Shown here: positions 50,054 through 57,866 of the stretch, piece by piece
Position numbering within the stretch: the first letter of the stretch is position 1
Layout of the letters: each line of letters opens with the position of its first letter
Source: Amycolatopsis arida
GTDB taxonomy: Bacteria > Actinomycetota > Actinomycetes > Mycobacteriales > Pseudonocardiaceae
NCBI RefSeq assembly: GCF_900115565.1
Contig: NZ_FOWW01000004.1
Coordinates: forward strand, 248,001 to 312,000
Direction: 5' to 3'
DNA length: 64,000 bases
Position numbers and translations under genes: made by a program
The notes under the pieces: generated by a model
Seen by the model: the letters and a program-made list of their open reading frames with translations, nothing else
Databases searched by the model: none
What the model was told of the DNA's origin: nothing

Positions 50054-51136
50054 TCAGCCGGCGGTGGCACCGCGGAACGTCGCGCGGTACGCGCTCGGGG
50101 AGACCCCGATCGCGGCCTGCAGGTGCTGGCGCAGCGAGGCCGCCGTGCCGAAGCCGCACTCGGCGGCGATCCGGTCGACCGGGAGGTCCGTCTCCTCCAG
50201 CAGCTGCCGGGCGCGCTCGACCCGCTGCCGGGTCAGCCACTGGCCCGGCGAGAGGCCCACCTCGTCGCGGAAGCGGCGGGTGAACGTGCGCACGCTCGTC
50301 GCCTCCCTGGCGGCCAGCTCGCGCAGGGTGAGCGGCCGGTCGAGGTGCGCCAGCGCCCACGCCCTGGCGGCGCGGGTCGAGGAGACGGTCGGCTCGGGTA
50401 CCGGGCGGCGGATGTACTGCGCCTGCCCGCCGTCCCGGTGCGGCGGCACCACCGTGCGGCGGGCCACGTCATTGGCCACCGCGGCGCCGTGGTCCGCCCT
50501 GATGAGGTGGAGGCACAGGTCGATCCCGGCCGCCTCCCCCGCGGAGGTGAGCACCCCGCCCTCGTCGGTGTAGAGGACGTCCGGGTCGAGCCGGACCGCG
50601 GGGAACAGGGCCCGGAAGCGGTCCGCCGACTGCCAGTGGGTGGTGGCCCGTCGTCCGTCCAGCAGCCCGGCGGCGGCCAGCACGAACGCGCCCGTGCAGA
50701 TCGACGCGATCCGGGTGCGCGGGCGGATCCGGGCGAGCGCGGCGGCGAGCCGGTCGTCGAGGCGGCCGACCGCCTCGGGTTCGTCGGGGCCGTGGGAGGC
50801 CGGGACGACCACGGTGTCCGCCTCGGCCAGCGTCTCCGGTCCGTGCGGCACGTGGATGTCGAAGTCGGCGTCCGTGCGCAGCGGACCGGGTACCGGCGCG
50901 CACGTCACCACCTCGTACAGCCGATCGCCGCCGGCCGACCTGGCCGCGCCGAACAGCTGGTGCACGATCCCCAGCTCGAGGGGCAGCAGCCCGGGGCGGA
51001 CGAGCACGGCGACCCGGTGCCGCCCGCGCGAGGCGAACGGTGCCGGGGTGGACGCTGCCGAGGTGGAGCGGGCCGAGGTGGAGCGGGCCGAGGTGGAGCG
51101 GGCCGAGGTGGAGCGGGCCGAGGTGGAAGAGGCCAT
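50054..51136 (-). CDS. GlxA-type AraC regulator with DJ-1/PfpI domain
   Basis: A 360-residue protein. Residues about 40-220 form the DJ-1/PfpI-like domain (VAVLVRPGLLPLELGIVHQLF to CTGAFVLAAAGLLDGRRATTHW), with CTGAFVLA marking the usual nucleophile cysteine. The C-terminal part has two AraC helix-turn-helices (LRELAAREATSVRTFTRRFRD, VDRIAAECGFGTAASLRQHL). Such proteins sense a metabolite and activate transcription. The ATG at 51136 leaves a leader of STSAR pentapeptide repeats; that leader is probably unstructured. A longer start at 51247 would overlap a hairpin and is unlikely. Confidence 0.88.
   Translation of the reverse strand: MASSTSARSTSARSTSARSTSARSTSAASTPAPFASRGRHRVAVLVRPGLLPLELGIVHQLFGAARSAGGDRLYEVVTCAPVPGPLRTDADFDIHVPHGPETLAEADTVVVPASHGPDEPEAVGRLDDRLAAALARIRPRTRIASICTGAFVLAAAGLLDGRRATTHWQSADRFRALFPAVRLDPDVLYTDEGGVLTSAGEAAGIDLCLHLIRADHGAAVANDVARRTVVPPHRDGGQAQYIRRPVPEPTVSSTRAARAWALAHLDRPLTLRELAAREATSVRTFTRRFRDEVGLSPGQWLTRQRVERARQLLEETDLPVDRIAAECGFGTAASLRQHLQAAIGVSPSAYRATFRGATAG
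51057..51131 (-). repeat. 15-bp in-frame tandem repeat at the N-terminus of the AraC-type gene
   Basis: Four exact copies of GCCGAGGTGGAGCGG (plus strand) and a fifth variant copy. On the coding strand they give tandem STSAR-type pentapeptides. A slippage-prone leader; the conserved domain starts after it. Confidence 0.9.
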
Positions 51137-51209
51137 GGCCGGATTCTTCCACCTGCCGCCAGCCGGGCCACCCGAAGCGCCCTGCCCGCCGAGCTGATGG
51201 AGCACCAAC

Positions 51210-51232
51210 GCCACCAAGGACGCCTTGGTGGC
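51210..51232. terminator. Hairpin GCCACCAAGG / CCTTGGTGGC downstream of the MEDS operon
   Basis: The 10-base arms are identical to those at 40385-40406, here with a three-base loop (ACG). A degenerate second copy (CCACGAAGG and CCTTGCTGG) follows at about 51243-51262. It lies after the minus-strand MEDS-ATPase gene, consistent with termination. Confidence 0.65.
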
Positions 51233-51278
51233 ACTCGACGCGACCACGAAGGCCTTGCTGGCACGGTGGCGTCGGGTT

Positions 51279-52259
51279 CTAGTGCCGCGCTCCGGGTGTC
51301 GGGCGCGGCGCTCCGGCGACGAGGCGGACGGTGAACCCGTCGTCGTGCCGGTGCAGCGTCACGTAGTCGCAGATCTGGTGGACCACCCAGAGGCCGAGGC
51401 CGCCGGTGGAGCCGCGCGGTCGGGCGGGCAGCAGGCCGGCGAACGGATCGTGCGGCCCGTCCCCGCGGTCGGTCACGGTCAGCACGGCCCTTCCGGTCGT
51501 CGCCCACCCGCGCAGCTCCACCGGAGGCCGTCCGTGGCGGACCGCGTTGGTCACCACCTCGCTCGCCGCCATGACCAGGTCCTCGCGGTGCGTCGCCGGC
51601 AGCGCCGCCGTGGCGCCCAGCTCGGCGGCGGCGTGTCGGGCGGCCTTCGGCGCGGGGTCGACGAGGGTGACCAGCGGCGGCGACAGCTCCAGCGGGTCGA
51701 CGTGGCCGGGGGAGTGCCGGCTGAGGAAGCCCGTGGCATCCTCGTAGCGGTCGTTGGCATGGTGGAGCCCGTCGACCGTCGCCAGGTGCGGGTGGGTGCG
51801 CGCGACGTCGGCGAGCACCTCGTCCGGGGTGGTGCGGGTGTCGTACGGGCACAGCCCCCACAGCGGGTAGGGAGCCAGCGCGTGGTTGATCGCGGCCTCG
51901 TAGCGGGCCCACCAGTCCCAGGGCGCCCCCATTCCCGGGTGCGGCACGTCGCCGGTGATGCGGATCTGCTCCGCGCCGGCGGCCATGTGCTCGTCGACCA
52001 GCCGCTGGTAGCTCCTGATCGCGCTGGCCGGGCGGGCGTACTGCACGTCGTTGGGCACGAACGAGATCCCCTCCGGGTCCGCCAGCGCCCCGCGCACCAG
52101 CCGTTCGTTTCGCTGGTCGAACGCCGCGAGCGTGGGCTCGCCGGCGTCCCGGCCGCCCTCCAGGAAGGGGATCACGAGCGCCAGGAACTCGTCGTCGGAA
52201 CCGTAGAAGCCGGTCTGGTGGAAGTAGCCCTCGCTACCGGCGGCCGCCCCCGATCTCAT
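51279..52259 (-). CDS. MEDS-domain protein fused to GHKL anti-sigma-type ATPase
   Basis: A 326-residue protein. Residues about 12-175 are a MEDS domain (FHQTGFYGSDDEFLALVIPFLEGG, WWARYEAAINH), a sensory domain known from methanogen and DcmR-type proteins. Residues about 205-320 form a GHKL kinase-like ATPase (AASEVVTNAVRHG, DRGDGPHDP, GGLGLWVVHQ). The layout fits an anti-sigma factor kinase fused to a sensor. ATG at 52259 overlaps the STAS partner's stop by four bases. Confidence 0.85.
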   Translation of the reverse strand: MRSGAAAGSEGYFHQTGFYGSDDEFLALVIPFLEGGRDAGEPTLAAFDQRNERLVRGALADPEGISFVPNDVQYARPASAIRSYQRLVDEHMAAGAEQIRITGDVPHPGMGAPWDWWARYEAAINHALAPYPLWGLCPYDTRTTPDEVLADVARTHPHLATVDGLHHANDRYEDATGFLSRHSPGHVDPLELSPPLVTLVDPAPKAARHAAAELGATAALPATHREDLVMAASEVVTNAVRHGRPPVELRGWATTGRAVLTVTDRGDGPHDPFAGLLPARPRGSTGGLGLWVVHQICDYVTLHRHDDGFTVRLVAGAPRPTPGARH

Positions 52260-53098
52260 CGGACCGGCTCCGTCCGCACGTTCGGCATATCGAGGACGTC
52301 GATGAGCCGGGCGGGGCCGGTCAGGTCGGTGCGCAGCACCGCGGTCGCGCGCCGGCGCCGGGCGGCGTGGGCGAGCAGCAGCAGGCTCCGGTGGTCGGCG
52401 AAGGTGAGCTCGCGGGCGTCCACCACCAGCTCGCCGTCCACCGGCCGCAGCTCCACGCGGTCCAGGGCCAGCGCGAGCAGGTCTCGGGCGGTCAGGTCCA
52501 GCTCACCGCTGAGCGTGATGGTTCCGTCGTCGGCGGCGTACAGGCGGAACGGGGTGGCACCGGCGCTGGTGCCGGGATGCAGGCAGGCGATCTGGGCCAC
52601 GGTGTCGCCGCCGAGCTCGACGCGGTTGTACGCGCAGAGGGCGGAGAAGGGCTGGCCGGTCATGAACCGGTCGACGAGATGCTCGTAGCGGGCGAAGCTG
52701 TCCAGCTGCTCCGGCCGGCGGACCAGCGAGGTGGCCTCCGCCGCGACCCGCAGTCCGGTGTACCCCGCGGCGAGCGCGGCCCGGGTGGCCTCGGCATAGG
52801 CCCGCAGCTGGTCGGCCGGGTCCAGCAGCGCGTGGGTGCGGTACCGGTCGCGCAGCGACTGCACCTGGAGCGCGCCGCGGGTTAGCGCCTCGTCGACGTC
52901 GTCCAGCCCGCGCAGCGCCCCGATCAGCTCGTCCGCGGGCGCGTCGGCGATCAGGGACACCCGTTGCCCCTGGGAGATCCCGTCGGCCAGGAAGTCCAAC
53001 ATCCGCCGGCGGTAGTCGTCGGGGTCGTCGTAGGCCCAGCACACGTGGTCGTGCGGACCGAGTCCGCGCGTCGTGGTGACCTCTCCGCTCAGGCGCAC
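52256..53098 (-). CDS. MEDS-domain protein fused to STAS domain
   Basis: A 280-residue protein. The MEDS part includes GPHDHVCWAYDDPDDYRRRMLDFLADG near the N-terminus. A C-terminal STAS domain follows (ITLSGELDLTARDLLALAL, LVVDARELTFADHRSLLLLA). It looks like an anti-anti-sigma partner of the MEDS-ATPase product, with both sharing the same sensor domain. GTG at 53098 starts the protein VRLSGEV. The pair forms a self-contained two-gene partner switch that could sense the same ligand. Confidence 0.85.
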   Translation of the reverse strand: MRLSGEVTTTRGLGPHDHVCWAYDDPDDYRRRMLDFLADGISQGQRVSLIADAPADELIGALRGLDDVDEALTRGALQVQSLRDRYRTHALLDPADQLRAYAEATRAALAAGYTGLRVAAEATSLVRRPEQLDSFARYEHLVDRFMTGQPFSALCAYNRVELGGDTVAQIACLHPGTSAGATPFRLYAADDGTITLSGELDLTARDLLALALDRVELRPVDGELVVDARELTFADHRSLLLLAHAARRRRATAVLRTDLTGPARLIDVLDMPNVRTEPVR

Positions 53099-53187
53099 CC
53101 GTGAAGGATAGGGGAGGACGGCGGCCCGACCCAGCCCGTGCCCGCGGCCCGGTCGCCGGCGATCACCTTGTCGGGGGGCCGGCCAGG

Positions 53188-54204
53188 TCAGTTCACCCGG
53201 TGGGCGAGTGGTTCGCCCCGCAGGTGGCGCCCGGCCTCGGCCGCGACGATGCGGGCCGCGGCGTGCGCCGTCTGCTTGCTGGCTCCGGCGAGGTGTGGGG
53301 TGAGCACCACACCCGGGGTTCGCGGCAACCGAGAGTCGGCCGGCAGCGGCTCCTCGGGGAACACGTCGAACGCCGCGGCGAACAGGTGGCCCGCGTCCAA
53401 CGCGTCGCACACCGCGTCGTAGTCGAGCAGCCCGCCGCGGGCACAGTTGACCAGGATCGCCCCGGGGCGCATCGCGGCGATCTCGGCCGCGCCGAGCAGC
53501 CCCGCGGTCTCCGGGGTCAGCCGCGCGTGCAGGGACACCACGTCCGCCCTGCCCAGCAGCTCGGCCAGTTCCACCACCTCGTCGGCCTCGATCGACTCCG
53601 CCGGCACGAACGGGTCGTGCACGACGACCCGCGCGCCGAAGCCCCGCAGGATCCGCGCGACCCGCCGGCCGACGGCGCCGTAGCCGACCAGGCCGGCACA
53701 CGCGCCGTCGAGCTCGATGCCCACCTCGTCGTACCGGTAGTAGTCGCCCCGCCAGACACCCTGCCGCAGCTCGCGGTCGGTGTGCGGGACGCGCCGCGCG
53801 GCCGCCAGCAGCATCGCCACCGTGTGCTCCGCCGTCGCGGACGCGTTGCGGCCCGGCGCGGCGGTCACCGCCACCCCGTGCGCCGCGGCCGCCGCCAGGT
53901 TGGCGTTCACCGGGCCGCCGCGCCCCACCGCGAACAGCTCGAGGTCCGGGCACGCCGCCAGCACCCGTTCGGTCAGCGGCGCCAGCTGCGTGACGCACAC
54001 GCGGACCCCGCGCAGCGCGGCGATCATCTCCTCCTCGTCGCCCGACGCCTCGTCGACCTCGGCCACCCGCCCGAACGGCCGCACCGGCCACGGCAGCTCC
54101 AGGGTGGTGATCTCCGGCCCTTCACCGAGCTCGCGGCGCAGCGCGCCGACGAGCAGCTCCGGGCGCACGAACTGGTCGCCGGCGGCGAGGATCCGCGCGG
54201 TCAT
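53188..54204 (-). CDS. D-2-hydroxyacid dehydrogenase (D-3-phosphoglycerate dehydrogenase-like)
   Basis: A 338-residue protein with NAD motif GLVGYGAVGRRVA, PGAILVNCARGGLLD and the C-terminal TPHLAGAS region whose His is the expected acid/base. It reduces 2-oxoacids to D-2-hydroxyacids, or the reverse. There is no ACT domain. It overlaps the phosphatase gene by four bases in the polyol operon, so it probably acts on the acid produced from that sugar. ATG at 54204 is used. Confidence 0.88.
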   Translation of the reverse strand: MTARILAAGDQFVRPELLVGALRRELGEGPEITTLELPWPVRPFGRVAEVDEASGDEEEMIAALRGVRVCVTQLAPLTERVLAACPDLELFAVGRGGPVNANLAAAAAHGVAVTAAPGRNASATAEHTVAMLLAAARRVPHTDRELRQGVWRGDYYRYDEVGIELDGACAGLVGYGAVGRRVARILRGFGARVVVHDPFVPAESIEADEVVELAELLGRADVVSLHARLTPETAGLLGAAEIAAMRPGAILVNCARGGLLDYDAVCDALDAGHLFAAAFDVFPEEPLPADSRLPRTPGVVLTPHLAGASKQTAHAAARIVAAEAGRHLRGEPLAHRVN

Positions 54205-54872
54205 GGGGTGGCCTCCTTCCCGCCGCATCCGGCGTGGACAGTGGTCGGGACAGTGGTCGGGACAGTGGTCGGGACGTTGTACTCCACCAGCGCCGCGGCG
54301 CCGGTGCCGCCCCAGTGGACGGTGGTGACGGCACAGTTGCGCACCACCGGGAAGGCGGAGCGATAGCGGGCCAGCGGCAGGCCGAGCAGCCGGCACAGCA
54401 GCAGCCGGGTCAGCGTGCTGTGCCCCACCACCAGCACCCGCTGACCCGGGCAGCGGCGCGTCACGTCGGCGAGGCAGGCCGACCCCCGGTCGGCCGCCGC
54501 CCTCGGGTCCTCGCCGCCGGGCAGCGGGTGCGCCACCGGGTCGGAGCGGAACGCGGCCCGCGCGGCGGGGAACCGCTGGTGCATTTCCGCGGCGGTGAGC
54601 CCCTCCCCGGAGCCGAAGTCGAGCTCGCGCAGGCGCTCGTCCACTGTGGCCACCAGTCCGGTGGCGGCGCTCACCGCGGCGGCGGTGTCCCTGGCCCTGG
54701 CCAGCGGCGAGACCCACACCGCGTCGAGCCGGGCCAGCCGCGCCCAGCCGGCCAGCTCCTCGGCCTGCCGCCGCCCGCGGTCGGTGAGCGCGACGTCGCT
54801 GCTGCCGGTGTAGCGGTTGTCCGCGTGCCACACCGTCTCGCCGTGCCGGACCAGCATCAGTTCGGTCGTCAC
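54201..54872 (-). CDS. Histidine phosphatase (phosphoglycerate mutase family)
   Basis: A 223-residue protein starting TTELMLVRHGETVWHADNRYTG, with RHG phosphohistidine motif, and VVGHSTLTR carrying the second histidine. It is probably a sugar-phosphate phosphatase, given its place between a dehydrogenase and two sugar kinases. The start GTG at 54872 follows GAGGAG. The C-terminus has a TVPT repeat (54237-54272) beyond the family domain. Confidence 0.87.
   Translation of the reverse strand: MTTELMLVRHGETVWHADNRYTGSSDVALTDRGRRQAEELAGWARLARLDAVWVSPLARARDTAAAVSAATGLVATVDERLRELDFGSGEGLTAAEMHQRFPAARAAFRSDPVAHPLPGGEDPRAAADRGSACLADVTRRCPGQRVLVVGHSTLTRLLLCRLLGLPLARYRSAFPVVRNCAVTTVHWGGTGAAALVEYNVPTTVPTTVPTTVHAGCGGKEATP
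54237..54272 (-). repeat. 12-bp tandem repeat at the 3' end of the histidine phosphatase gene
   Basis: Three exact copies of GACAGTGGTCGG (plus strand), in frame, which encode a short run of TVPT-type units on the minus strand. It extends the protein's C-terminus after the conserved domain. Confidence 0.85.
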
Positions 54873-56347
54873 GCCGTGCTCCTCTCCCGCGCATGCCGGG
54901 CCAGCGCGTCGGGCAGCCAACCCCTGCGGTGTAGCTCGTCGGCCAGGCCGAGGTACCCCTCCCGGAGCGCCTCCGCCGGCTCGCCGCGCGGCACGAAGGT
55001 CCGGTGTGGACGAACGAGATGGCGCCCCGCCTCGGCGAGCGACCCGGTGCCGGCCCTGGCCAGCACGGCCATCCCGACGGCCGGCTCGGCCTGCTCCGGC
55101 ACGACCACCTCGCGGCCGAGGGTGTCGGCGCGGAGCTGGCACCAGTGCCGGCTGCGCGTGCCGCCACCGGTCAGCCGGATCGGGCCGTCCACCGGCGCGC
55201 CGAGCAGGTCCAGGTAGTCGAAGCAGAGCCGCTCGACGAAGGCGACCCCGCGCAGCACCGCGGCGAAGGCGTCGACCTCGCTGGCCGGCTCGCCGAGGGT
55301 GAACCGCTCGGCGTCGGGCGCGACGAACGGGAACCGTTCCCCGCGGGACACCAGCGGGTAGGTGACCATGGTGGACGGAGGAAGGGCGGCGGCGCGGGCG
55401 CCGAGCTCGTCGAGGTCCCGGCCGGGGAACTCGGCGGAGAGCACCCCGGCGCCGGCGCCGGAGGCGCCACCGGGCAGCCACGCCCCGCCGGGTGCCCGGT
55501 GCGAGTACACCACGCCCAGCGGGTCGCGCAGCCGGTGCGCCGTCACGCCCTTGAGCACCAGCGTCGTGCCGAGCACGGCGTTCCAGCTGCCCACCGTGAG
55601 GGCACCCGAGCCGAGCAGCGCGGCGCACCCGTCGGTCATCCCCGCGCGCACCGGTGTGCCGGCGGGGATGCCGGTCTCCGCGGCCGCGGCGGCGCAGACC
55701 TCGCCGAGCGGGCTGCCCGGCCGCACCACCTCGGGCAGTGCCTCCGCGGGCACCCCGAGCTCGGCGAGCAGCTCGCCCGGCCACCGCTCGCGCACGAGGT
55801 CGTACCCGGTCTTGAGTGCCGAGCTGGAGTCCGCCGCCGTGGGCCGCCCGGTGAGCAGGCCGGTCAGGTGGTCGGACTGGTGCCGCAGCCGGACCCCGGC
55901 CGGCCGGTCGGCGCCGTGGTGGTCGAGCAGCCACAGCAGTTTGGGCAGCGCCCACGACGGCTGTGGCCGGTAGCCCAGCTCCCGCCACAGCGCCGCGCCC
56001 GCGGCGGCCGCCCGGTCCGCCTCGCCGGCCGCGCGGGTGTCGTCGTACATGAGGCCGGGTGAGACCGGCCGCCCGGCGCGGTCGGCGAGCAGCACGGTGC
56101 CGGAGGTGGCGCACAGGGCGACCGCGCGCACGCCGGTCGGGAGGCCGGCTGGGAGGTCGGCCAGCGCCCGCCGGCAGGCCGTGACCAGTGCCGCCCACCA
56201 GTCCCGCGGGTCCTGCTCGTGCCGGTTCCCGGCGCGCCGGCCGGCCAGCGGGGCCGAGCCGGCGCCGGCCACGCGGTCGCCGGCCACCGCGACGCAGCGC
56301 ACGCTCTGGGTGCCCACGTCGATGCCGAGCCAGATCGGTTCCGCCAT
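54869..56347 (-). CDS. FGGY-family carbohydrate kinase
   Basis: A 492-residue kinase with LGIDVGTQSVRCVAV at the N-terminus (the FGGY phosphate-1 region), a central catalytic region (GTPVRAGMTDGCAALLGSGA) and RLTGGGTRSRHWCQ of the adenosine motif. It phosphorylates a pentulose, tetrulose or similar sugar. The substrate cannot be read from sequence. It overlaps the phosphatase gene by four bases. ATG at 56347 is two bases before the end of the other kinase gene. Confidence 0.88.
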   Translation of the reverse strand: MAEPIWLGIDVGTQSVRCVAVAGDRVAGAGSAPLAGRRAGNRHEQDPRDWWAALVTACRRALADLPAGLPTGVRAVALCATSGTVLLADRAGRPVSPGLMYDDTRAAGEADRAAAAGAALWRELGYRPQPSWALPKLLWLLDHHGADRPAGVRLRHQSDHLTGLLTGRPTAADSSSALKTGYDLVRERWPGELLAELGVPAEALPEVVRPGSPLGEVCAAAAAETGIPAGTPVRAGMTDGCAALLGSGALTVGSWNAVLGTTLVLKGVTAHRLRDPLGVVYSHRAPGGAWLPGGASGAGAGVLSAEFPGRDLDELGARAAALPPSTMVTYPLVSRGERFPFVAPDAERFTLGEPASEVDAFAAVLRGVAFVERLCFDYLDLLGAPVDGPIRLTGGGTRSRHWCQLRADTLGREVVVPEQAEPAVGMAVLARAGTGSLAEAGRHLVRPHRTFVPRGEPAEALREGYLGLADELHRRGWLPDALARHARERSTA

Positions 56348-56349
56348 GA

Positions 56350-57852
56350 TCAGCCCTTCCCGCCCTGCCCTGCCCAGCGCGCCCAGCCGCGGCGCGCCAC
56401 GGCACGCAGGTCGCGGAAGTCGGCGAACCCGGCCGCGTACCGCCGGGCCTGCTCCGGTGCCGGCTCGGCGGCGGTGCGGACCCGGACGTGCCGCGCGGCC
56501 GCCGTGGCGAGGTCCGGCGCGGCGCCGGTGGCCACCATCCCGGACAGGAACGCGCCCTTGGCGCCGACCTCGGTGTCGGCCGAGCGGACCACCGGCAGCC
56601 CGGTGACGTCGGCGATCAGCTGGCACCACAGTGGACTGCTCGCCCCGCCGCCGCAGACCCGCAGCTCGCCGGCGCCGACGCCGGCCACGGCGACGCAGTC
56701 GGCGATCACGTAGCTCAGCCCCTCCAGCACGGCGCGGGCGATGTCGGCCGGCCCGTGCTCGAGGCTCAGCCCCCACACGGTGCCCCTGGCGTCGCCGTCC
56801 AGGAACGGTGCCCGCTCGCCGGCGGGGGAGAGGTAGGGCAGGAACACCAGCCCGCCGGCGCCGGGCCCGGACCGCCCGGCGAGCTCGACCAGATCGCGCG
56901 GCCCGGCGAGGCCGAGCAGCCGGGCCGCCCAGCCGAGCACCTCCGTCCCGGCCAGCGTGGGGAACGCCCTGAGCACGGTGCCCGCCGAGTCCAGCGCGAC
57001 GGTGAGCCCGGACGGCTCCTCCGTGCCGGCGGGGCGGGCGGCGGAGCCGTTCCGGACGACCTCGGTGCACAGGGTGGTGCCCAGGATCGTGCACGCTTGC
57101 CCCGGCGACGTCGCACCCACCCCGATGGCGGTGGCCGCCACGTCATAGGGCGCCAGCACCACCGGCAGCCCGGCCGGCAGGCCGAGTCGCGCCGCGGCCG
57201 CGGCGGTGAGCGTGCCCGCCCTGCGGTCGTCACCGCGCACCTCGGGCAGCAGTGGGCGGGCCCACTCCATCCCGAAGGCCTCGACCAGCTCCGGCGCGTA
57301 CCGCCGGGTGCCGAGGTCGAGGAACGGCGCGGAGGCGTCCGACTCGTCCACCGCCCGCTCGCCGGTGCACCGCAGGAACACCCAGCCACCACAGTAGAGG
57401 GCGGCGCGGGACCGGGCGAGGCGGTCCGGGTCGTGCTCGGCCAGCCAGGTGAGGATGGCGTTGGGCAGCCCGGGGAAGGTGAGCGAGCCGTTGTGCCGGA
57501 AGGCCCGCTCCAGCACGCCGGTGCCGCGCCACCGCTCGACGATCCCGGCGGCACGCCCGTCCGACCACAGCACGGCGGGACCGGTCGGCTCGCCCCGGTC
57601 GTCCACCAACCAGCAGCCGTCGCCCTGCGCGGTCAGCGCGAGGAACCGCACGGGGCCGGGCACCGTGGGCAGCACCTGGCGCACGGTGTCCACCACGGCC
57701 TCCCACACCGCGGTCATGTCCTGCTCGGCCCACCCGGGCCGGGGCCGGCGCACCTCGGTGGCCTGCCGCGCGACGGCGACCTCCGTCCCGGTGTCGTCGA
57801 ACACCACCGTCTTGATCATCGAGGTGCCGACGTCGACGGCCAGTGCGGACAT
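56350..57852 (-). CDS. FGGY-family carbohydrate kinase (second copy)
   Basis: A 500-residue kinase with AVDVGTSMIKTVVFDD at the N-terminus, ALTAQGDGCWLVDDRG (the substrate-side GDG loop as in L-xylulose/erythritol-type kinases), and RVCGGGASSPLWCQL. It is clearly related to, but different from, the first kinase. Two kinases in one operon suggest two different substrates or successive steps. ATG at 57852. Expression follows the permease gene at 14 bases spacing. Confidence 0.88.
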   Translation of the reverse strand: MSALAVDVGTSMIKTVVFDDTGTEVAVARQATEVRRPRPGWAEQDMTAVWEAVVDTVRQVLPTVPGPVRFLALTAQGDGCWLVDDRGEPTGPAVLWSDGRAAGIVERWRGTGVLERAFRHNGSLTFPGLPNAILTWLAEHDPDRLARSRAALYCGGWVFLRCTGERAVDESDASAPFLDLGTRRYAPELVEAFGMEWARPLLPEVRGDDRRAGTLTAAAAARLGLPAGLPVVLAPYDVAATAIGVGATSPGQACTILGTTLCTEVVRNGSAARPAGTEEPSGLTVALDSAGTVLRAFPTLAGTEVLGWAARLLGLAGPRDLVELAGRSGPGAGGLVFLPYLSPAGERAPFLDGDARGTVWGLSLEHGPADIARAVLEGLSYVIADCVAVAGVGAGELRVCGGGASSPLWCQLIADVTGLPVVRSADTEVGAKGAFLSGMVATGAAPDLATAAARHVRVRTAAEPAPEQARRYAAGFADFRDLRAVARRGWARWAGQGGKG

Positions 57853-57866
57853 CTGCCCCGCCTCCT

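Noticed and set aside
6637-56636. Recurrent CCACAGTGG-like motif inside coding sequences (for example near 14308 and 56626)
   Set aside because: Seen about half a dozen times but not counted rigorously; may simply reflect Ser-Thr-Val-Asp codon preference.
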